36,555 bases of DNA, taken from contig NZ_LKTM01000348.1 in assembly GCF_001417955.2 (NCBI RefSeq), positions 1 to 36,555 of the forward strand, read 5' to 3'. The number at the start of each line of letters is the position of its first letter. The first letter of the stretch is position 1. This DNA comes from Mycobacterium gordonae (GTDB lineage: Bacteria; Actinomycetota; Actinomycetes; Mycobacteriales; Mycobacteriaceae). Positions 32,155-36,555 of the stretch are shown here, one piece after another. Below the pieces are notes generated by a model. That model had not been told where the DNA came from. It saw nothing but the letters and a program-made list of their open reading frames with translations, and searched no databases. The translations under genes and the position numbers were made by a program.

Positions 32155-32376
32155 TGCGCCTGGTGGCGCGGGCTTGGGGGGGACCGGTGGGGTGGCGGTG
32201 TCAACCCCGCAGAGGCCGGCGGATCAGCAGGAGGCGGCCATGCCGCCGGTGCCGCACGGGCGCAGCGGGAGCCGCCCGCCAGGGCGGTGGGAGCGCAGAA
32301 CGGGCGAGCCCGCCGGGCGTGGGTTGACAGCGACGGGGGCCCTCACCGGTCATACTTGCCGCCCGCTGACAGGCAA
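32155..32376 (-). promoter_or_regulatory. Element F: most divergent foldable promoter copy
   Basis: Left arm TGCGCCTGGTGGCGCG (32155). S1 pairs TGTCAACCC (32199-32207) with GGGTTGACA (32321-32329). The internal sequence differs from the other copies but has its own hairpin GGCGGC-CAT-GCCGCC. The right arm carries a perfect TTGACA (32324-32329). The -10 is less clear here: CATACT 21 nt further, compared with 19 nt in the others. ACCGGTG is shared by both arms. Confidence 0.6.
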
Positions 32377-32415
32377 AAATGTCGAGGGGCTACGGGTCTC
32401 GGTGAGCACTCCGCA

Positions 32416-32468
32416 TCACAGCTCGTGTGATATGCGTTGCAATATGTATAGCTTTCAGGCTATATAGT
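32416..32468 (+). promoter_or_regulatory. Promoter and operator of the XRE gene
   Basis: TTGCAA (32437-32442) and TATAGT (32463-32468) are plausible -35 and -10 boxes about 20 nt apart, with TATATA 18 nt away as an alternative. A perfect inverted repeat TATAGC-6 nt-GCTATA (32447-32464) overlaps the -10 and is the likely binding site for the XRE protein. A second repeat TCACA-5 nt-TGTGA lies at 32416-32430. Confidence 0.65.
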
Positions 32469-32503
32469 CGGGCGGTGTTGATCGATTTGGCCAGCGGAGT
32501 TCG

Positions 32504-32848
32504 ATGGTTGGGTGGAACGAAATGGCCAGAGACCGAGGCAATCAACGCCTGCAGAACATGCGTGCCGATCTGCAGCGGGGGGCGCGGGTTGCCGCGATCA
32601 GCAAGGGGATGCGCGAGATGGATCGCCGGTACGCGATCAATCTCGCCGCAATTCGCAAAGCTGCCGCGTTGACACAGACCGACTTGGCCGCACGGCTGGG
32701 GATCAGCCAAGGCTCGGTGTCAAAGATTGAGGGTCAGCAGGATTGGCTGTTGTCGACGCTGGCGGACTACATGCGAGCCGTGGGCGTCGCGAACACTCGT
32801 CTGGCGGTGACTGTCAACGGCGAGGACATGGAGTTCACCCTCATCTAG
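32504..32848 (+). CDS. XRE-family HTH transcriptional regulator
   Basis: A 114-residue regulator. The N-terminal half is helical and basic. The XRE helix-turn-helix is AALTQTDLAARLGISQGSVS followed by KIEGQ (about 54-78), and the C-terminus (DYMRAVGVANTRLAVTVNGE) resembles the dimerising strand of HigA-type antitoxins. No toxin gene is adjacent, so it is probably a stand-alone repressor, most likely of its own promoter. ATG at 32504 (GGAG upstream) or 32522 (GGAA upstream) could be the start. Confidence 0.85.
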   Translation: MVGWNEMARDRGNQRLQNMRADLQRGARVAAISKGMREMDRRYAINLAAIRKAAALTQTDLAARLGISQGSVSKIEGQQDWLLSTLADYMRAVGVANTRLAVTVNGEDMEFTLI

Positions 32849-32895
32849 CGTGCGACGGGGGACATCGGTCACCGTCGCGCAGTAATCTAAAGGGT

Positions 32896-33042
32896 GTGGT
32901 TGAGACGGCGTTGTGGCGATTGATGGTGGATTCAACGGGTCAAGTGCCGGTGCCGCTCATGGAGTGGGTCGTCAGCGGGGAGTGGCCGTCACCGCAGTTG
33001 CGTTGCGATGTAGCGTTCCCCGACCAGTTGTTCACCTATTGA
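32896..33042 (+). CDS. Possible 48-residue protein downstream of the XRE gene
   Basis: A short open frame from a GTG preceded by AAAGGG, encoding VVETALWRLMVDSTGQ and ending DVAFPDQLFTY. Codon use looks natural and it lies 47 bp after the XRE stop. No recognised family; it may be a small regulator partner or chance. Low confidence. Confidence 0.35.
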   Translation: MVETALWRLMVDSTGQVPVPLMEWVVSGEWPSPQLRCDVAFPDQLFTY

Positions 33043-33069
33043 CCACAGCGCCCTAAAACGACAGGACGG

Positions 33070-33747
33070 TCAGCTCAGCAGTTGCAGTCCGTCGGCCAGG
33101 GAGGCGAATCGGCCGTGTTCTTGGCCGTTGGTGGTGGTTTTTTCGCCGAGCCAGATGCCGATGATTTCGGCGGATCCGGTTGCGGTGGTGAGCCAGACGG
33201 GGCCGCCGGAGTCGCCGGGGATGCTCGACGGCATCCCGGTGGTGAGGTATTGGTTTTTGCCGGCGTATCCGGTGATGGCTCCGCAGTGTTGGCCGCTGGA
33301 GACTCCGGTGCGACAGACTTGCTGGCCTTTTTCGGGTTGCGGGTGACGGTTGGTGGTGGGTGTGTCGCCGATGTAGGCCAGCGGCAGTGATCGGATACCG
33401 AAATCGATCAGGCCGTAGTCGGGGCCGCCCTGGTAGGGCGGCTCGACGATGGCGCGGGTGAAGTCTCCGGTCAATCCGGTGCGGGTGGCGCGGGCGTAGC
33501 CCGCGGTTTTACCGCGGCAGTGTCCCGCGGTGACGGCGTAGGTGTGCAGGTCGTGGCCGGTGTAGACGTAGCCGACGGTGCAGAACATGGTGATATCGGC
33601 GGTGGGACTGAGGTATTCGATGCGGTCGCCGGGGCTGACCGTGGGAATGTCGGCTCGGGCCGGGGTTGATCCGGCCACGGCGATGATCGCAAGAGACAGG
33701 GCGGTCAGGGCGGTCAGGGCGGCGCGGGCTCGGCTGGTGATGTGCAT
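33070..33747 (-). CDS. Secreted trypsin-like (S1 family) serine protease
   Basis: A 225-residue exported protease. A Sec signal peptide (1-32, basic start, hydrophobic core LTALTALSLAIIAVAG, cleavage after ARA) is followed by an S1 domain. The catalytic His76 lies in AVTAGHC, Asp110 is in the PDYGLIDF context, and Ser180 is in PGDSGGPV. Cys56-Cys77 and Cys145-Cys155 are likely disulfides. It is compact, similar to streptogrisin-like bacterial enzymes. It begins six bases after the stop of a 60-residue gene and is the last gene of the primase operon. It could remodel cell-surface proteins during mating. Confidence 0.9.
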   Translation of the reverse strand: MHITSRARAALTALTALSLAIIAVAGSTPARADIPTVSPGDRIEYLSPTADITMFCTVGYVYTGHDLHTYAVTAGHCRGKTAGYARATRTGLTGDFTRAIVEPPYQGGPDYGLIDFGIRSLPLAYIGDTPTTNRHPQPEKGQQVCRTGVSSGQHCGAITGYAGKNQYLTTGMPSSIPGDSGGPVWLTTATGSAEIIGIWLGEKTTTNGQEHGRFASLADGLQLLS

Positions 33748-33753
33748 GGGTTG

Positions 33754-33936
33754 TTACCTCGAGGAGTGCGGGCGGGGGGAGCGGAGGTGTCGTTCGGAGC
33801 GCAGTTGGGCACGCGCGCACAGGCCGTCGATCCAGGCGCGGGCAGTGTGGGCGGCCGGGCCGCCGGTGCGGCCTGCGGCCGCGGTGATGGCGGTGGTGAC
33901 TTGGGCGGTGACGAGGGTTTCGATGCCGGTGTTCAT
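33754..33936 (-). CDS. 60-residue hypothetical protein between primase and protease
   Basis: Starts at an ATG overlapping the primase stop (ATGA). An N-terminal helix (IETLVTAQVTTAITAAAG) and an Arg-rich C-terminus (RAQLRSERHLRSPRPHSS) are visible. The longer open frame upstream is the shadow of the primase gene. Not recognised. Confidence 0.55.
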   Translation of the reverse strand: MNTGIETLVTAQVTTAITAAAGRTGGPAAHTARAWIDGLCARAQLRSERHLRSPRPHSSR

Positions 33937-35183
33937 GCGGACTCCTGCAGGCCGGGCTGGGTGGTGGCGCTGCGCCGGTAGTCGGCTGCGGCGCGGGTGC
34001 GCAGTGCGGTGACGGTGCGCAGGGCCGCCTCGGCGGTCGCTGAACGCTTGTGGCGCACGACTTTGGTCAGCTGTTGGTGTTGGTGGTGCACGGCGCGCAG
34101 CTGGCGGGCGGCTTCGGCCAGCCAACGACTGTGGGTGTGCGCCCGAGCTACGGTGGCGCGTGCCTCGGCTAGCGCGGTCCTGCATTGGTCAGCGGCGGCG
34201 GCGGCGGTGGCGGCCAGGGCCATGGCGTGCAGTTCGTCGAGGCTGACCACGGTGAGCCCGCCGAACGGTTCACCCGGTTGCCACAGGCCGGCGGCGATGT
34301 GATCAGTGACGTCGGATTTCTCGGCCGGTAGTGCGGACAGCACGATGACGACCTGCGCGGCGCGTCGGTGCAGCCGGGTGTACAGGTCCAGCGCACGCCG
34401 GTAGCCGGCCAGATCCCGGTCGGCGGCGATGACCACCTTCAGCCCATCGAAGTGCGCGAGCAGTTCGTCACCGAAGTTGGCGGCTCCTTGGGCGTTGGTG
34501 GTGGCCAGACAGCCTGCGCGGGTGAGGGTTTCGGCGTCCTTCTCGCCCTCGGTGATCCAGATCCACTGGTCGGTGGCGGCCGCGGTGCAAATCGCGGTAC
34601 TGCGGTAGAGCACGGGGCTGAATCCCTCAGGTTTGCGATACACCCAGCGCCGGCCGTCGCGGTAGCGTTGCTGAAATCGTTTATGCGGCTGGCCGGTGCA
34701 ACTGCATTCTTGGCGCAGCACTTGCTGGTGGGGCAGTCCGCGGTCGGTGGTGTAGGTGTAGACGCGCACCGTTGTCCACTGGTGGTCGACAGGGTCGGCG
34801 GTTGGGGTGATCCGCGCGGGCAGCGGACCCATGACGAGCGCGGGCCGCGCTGCGGCGGTGCGACGGTGCCAGGCGGGGTGATTCGTGGGAGCCGGTGCGG
34901 GGGCGTCGAACAACTCGGCCACCCGCAATCCAAGGGCTGCGGCGAGGTCGGCAATGCTGGCCTGGCAGCTAAAGCAGTGCATCAGCACCGCGCCCCCCTG
35001 CTCGCCGCGCCCGGTGGGCCGCCAGGTGACTGACAGCGACGGGCTGTGGTCGGTGTGCAGCGGGCAGCTTGCCATGAAGGCGTCGGTCCCACGGGGGCGG
35101 ATGTGGTGACCGGCGGTCTCGAACGCCTGGTGGACGTGCTCGAATGCACCACGGGGTCGGCACGTGTGGTGTGCGGCGCTCAT
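33933..35183 (-). CDS. DnaG-like primase with CHC2 zinc finger and Toprim domain
   Basis: A 416-residue protein. The N-terminal CHC2-type zinc finger has Cys40, His43, Cys70 and Cys73 (CPLH and CFSC). The Toprim domain has the ITEGEKDAETL glutamate motif (about 211-222) and the IAADRDLAGYRRA aspartate motif (about 250-262). The C-terminal 130 residues are helical. It lacks the full RNA-polymerase core of DnaG, so it resembles phage/plasmid primases. It could prime the complementary strand after transfer. The ATG overlaps the stop of the 98-residue gene, and its stop overlaps the next start. Confidence 0.9.
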   Translation of the reverse strand: MSAAHHTCRPRGAFEHVHQAFETAGHHIRPRGTDAFMASCPLHTDHSPSLSVTWRPTGRGEQGGAVLMHCFSCQASIADLAAALGLRVAELFDAPAPAPTNHPAWHRRTAAARPALVMGPLPARITPTADPVDHQWTTVRVYTYTTDRGLPHQQVLRQECSCTGQPHKRFQQRYRDGRRWVYRKPEGFSPVLYRSTAICTAAATDQWIWITEGEKDAETLTRAGCLATTNAQGAANFGDELLAHFDGLKVVIAADRDLAGYRRALDLYTRLHRRAAQVVIVLSALPAEKSDVTDHIAAGLWQPGEPFGGLTVVSLDELHAMALAATAAAAADQCRTALAEARATVARAHTHSRWLAEAARQLRAVHHQHQQLTKVVRHKRSATAEAALRTVTALRTRAAADYRRSATTQPGLQESA

Positions 35184-35476
35184 CGCGGGACCCCGTTGTC
35201 GATGACGGCGTGCACGACGGCGTAGGTGGCGCGGGCGTTACGGATGGTTTCGTCCAGGAACGCGGCGACGTCGCGGCCGTCGCGGCCGTCGATGAAGTCA
35301 GCGTCGTAGACGGTGTTGCTGCACAAACGATCCAGGGTGTCGGCGGCGCTTTGCAGGGATTCGATGCCGGCCGCGATGTGGGCCAGCAGTTGCCTGCGGG
35401 TTTCACCGATGCGTTCAAGATGGTCGAGTTCGCTGATGTCGTGCAGGTCGTGGTCCAGGGCGGCGAAAGTGTGCAT
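35180..35476 (-). CDS. Hypothetical protein, paralogue of the 113-residue cassette F protein
   Basis: A 98-residue helical protein. NTVYDADFIDGRDGRDVAAF followed by an R..RATYAVVH helix corresponds to the C-terminus of the protein at 31783-32124. Conservation of the VYD..F..G..G.DVAAF core in two separate operons suggests a real small family with a plasmid function. AAAGGACAACTG precedes the ATG at 35476. It is translationally coupled to the primase (ATGA). Confidence 0.72.
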   Translation of the reverse strand: MHTFAALDHDLHDISELDHLERIGETRRQLLAHIAAGIESLQSAADTLDRLCSNTVYDADFIDGRDGRDVAAFLDETIRNARATYAVVHAVIDNGVPR

Positions 35477-35500
35477 GACAGTTGTCCTTTGGGTTGGGCC

Positions 35501-35728
35501 TTAAGCGGCCAGAGCCTTGATGCGGTCGGGGCGGAAACCTGACCAGTGCGCGTCCTCGGCGACCACCACGGGTGCATGCAGGTAACCGAGTGCCATCACA
35601 TAGTCGCGGGCCTGGGCGTCCACGGTGATGTCGATTTTCTGGTAATGCACGCCTGCTTTATCGAGAGCGCGGAATGTGGCAGTGCATTGCACACACGCGG
35701 GTTTGGTGTACACGGTGAGTGTAGACAT
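35501..35728 (-). CDS. nrdH: NrdH-redoxin (glutaredoxin-like electron donor)
   Basis: A 75-residue thioredoxin-fold protein. The N-terminal strand LTVYTKPACVQC carries the CVQC active site typical of NrdH. The cis-Pro loop APVVV and a C-terminal WSGFRPDRI segment (the W..F.PD pattern of NrdH) are present. NrdH normally reduces class Ib ribonucleotide reductase, so a plasmid copy may boost dNTP supply or redox balance after transfer. CAGGGGGC precedes the ATG at 35728. It is the first gene of the primase-protease operon. Confidence 0.93.
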   Translation of the reverse strand: MSTLTVYTKPACVQCTATFRALDKAGVHYQKIDITVDAQARDYVMALGYLHAPVVVAEDAHWSGFRPDRIKALAA

Positions 35729-36285
35729 TGGTAGCCCCCTGGAAGTAATTCGGGATCGGTTATCGATAAATCAATATTATCGGGCCAATTTGGCTGGCGC
35801 CACATCGGTGAGAAACAAATTTGCCGAACTTTTGTCACGGCTTTCCTCGATGGATTCCACCCCGGAGTTGCCTGTTGAGTGAGCAGGCCGGTATACCTGC
35901 AGTCCGTTGACTGCCAGCATCTTTCATCCGATGCCCGCGGTCCCGGTTGGCTGTCCAGGCCCGCTGATTCCCGCGCAAAGTGGACAAACGGGGAATGCAT
36001 CCGGTGATCGCGTCTCTCCCAAATAACAAATCACAATGAATCGTGACGTGGTGTCTGTACATCGACCTAATGCATACCGACTATGGTCATCCTTTCCCGT
36101 GTGACATCTATTTTATTTGCCGTGCGGCAGCACGATCCAAGACCGGCATGAGGGCGTTGTAGCGCCAGGTAAAATCGGTGGTCCTTTACGCCATTGGTTC
36201 GCTGGTTCATCTGTGGGGGTGCTGGCCATTGATATTTGATTGTGGTGGGGCCAGGACTGCGGCGCTTGACCCCACCACGGACGGG
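35729..36285. other. Gene-free, AT-richer region upstream of nrdH
   Basis: No convincing reading frame on either strand. Near nrdH it holds a palindrome TTATCGATAA (35760-35769) and an inverted repeat CGATAA-7 nt-TTATCG (35764-35782), a possible operator for the nrdH operon. A hairpin TGCCG-TG-CGGCA (36118-36129) and a long inverted repeat GTGGTGGGG / CCCCACCAC (about 36242-36279) lie further right; the latter may terminate the remnant gene. The relative AT-richness could also suit a replication or partition site, but no iterons are visible. Confidence 0.5.
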
Positions 36286-36480
36286 TTATTTCTGGGCGAC
36301 TTCAGCAAGGTGCAGGTCGTAGACTTCGTCGGCGGTCTTGTCACCGGCGATGACCTCTTCGACGGGAGCCAGGGTGTAGCCGTTGGCAGCCAGCCATTTG
36401 AGGTAGTCGCCGCATGTCACGTGGTGTGACCAGTGGTTGATTGTCACCGGGTTGCGCCAGGAGTCTTTGAGGGTTTCGGC
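36286..36480 (-). pseudogene. 5'-truncated gene remnant, 64 codons
   Basis: The - strand reads NPVTINHWSHHVTCGDYLKW and then LAANGYTLAPVEEVIAG up to LAEVAQK and a stop at 36286. Codon use is strongly coding-like (GC-rich third positions). The frame has no ATG and meets a TAA directly upstream at 36481-36483, where the sequence becomes less GC-rich. I infer that the 5' part was removed by an insertion or deletion at 36480/36481. Family not recognised. Confidence 0.55.
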
Positions 36481-36555
36481 TTATGTATGACTGAACACTG
36501 TTCGTGCCCAAGAAGAAGTGGTGGGACACCATGCGTAAGCGACGGTCGGCCCGTT

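Noticed and set aside
26029..32376. CRISPR array or integron-type attC array
   Set aside because: Repeats are about 210-280 bp, separated by whole genes of varied length, with promoters and terminators. There is no short repeat-spacer pattern, no cas gene and no tyrosine integrase.
26029..32376. Riboswitch-type mRNA leader
   Set aside because: Wobble pairs in the main stems favour the strand opposite to the mRNA, and no known riboswitch core motif is visible.
32416..32430. CRP/FNR-like site
   Set aside because: The half-sites are TCACA...TGTGA, the reverse of the TGTGA...TCACA arrangement, with a 5-nt spacer.
35676..35882. 68-codon + strand frame over nrdH
   Set aside because: Overlaps the well-supported nrdH on the opposite strand; no ribosome binding site or recognisable motif.
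1..36555. tRNA or rRNA genes, or an attachment site at a tRNA
   Set aside because: No clover-leaf, T-loop motif or rRNA sequence was seen on either strand.

Overview
This is high-GC actinobacterial DNA, almost certainly from a conjugative plasmid or integrated element of a mycobacterium. It combines the end of an ESX (type VII) secretion locus with a type IV-like conjugation apparatus, a MobF relaxase and a block of plasmid-type small genes. This combination is known from pRAW-type plasmids of slow-growing mycobacteria, which need both secretion systems to transfer. Species and plasmid identity are inferred. No replication initiator, rRNA, tRNA or CRISPR array was found.

Layout. (1) 1-4623, + strand: mycP (5' end outside the window), eccE and eccA, in the order that closes an ESX-5-like locus. 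(2) 4883-12943, - strand: a mating-channel operon encoding, in order of transcription, a membrane protein with a discoidin-like domain, a TcpC/VirB8-like protein, a small two-helix membrane protein, a VirB4 ATPase, a VirB6-like protein and a short GntR regulator. (3) 13195-17342, + strand: a tightly overlapped operon with a DNA-binding protein, a membrane protein, a VirD4/TraG-type coupling ATPase and small accessory genes, ending at a truncated IS200-type tnpA. (4) 17776-23622, - strand: a 1948-residue relaxase-helicase. (5) 23623-23862: a palindrome-rich gap, the best oriT candidate. (6) 23863-25018, + strand: an HTH protein and an HNH protein. (7) 25096-32124, - strand: six short transcription units encoding nine proteins. 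Two belong to recognisable families (DUF932 and DUF4192). Each unit is preceded by a homologous, strongly self-complementary element of about 210-235 bp, and most end in a canonical terminator. (8) 32504-33042, + strand: an XRE regulator and a possible small ORF. (9) 33070-35728, - strand: NrdH-redoxin, a small protein, a CHC2/Toprim primase, a 60-residue protein and a secreted trypsin-like protease. (10) 35729-36555: AT-richer DNA with a truncated gene remnant.

The main discovery candidate is the set of six repeated elements (A-F). In the + strand the two arms of each element fold on each other. The right arm carries a -35 (TTGACA-like) and, in five copies, a mycobacterial -10 (TANNNT) exactly 19 nt later. 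When folded, the -35 is paired and the -10 lies opposite mismatched bases. The left arm becomes the template, running into the gene with a predicted leader of about 40-50 nt. As ordinary duplex, the same leftward promoter has no TANNNT -10. G:T wobbles in the inner stems favour folding of the + strand. If nicking occurs in 23623-23862 on the + strand, these genes enter the recipient first and the + strand is their template. The elements therefore look like single-stranded-DNA promoters of a leading region, analogous to Frpo of plasmid F. This is an inference from sequence and needs experimental test.
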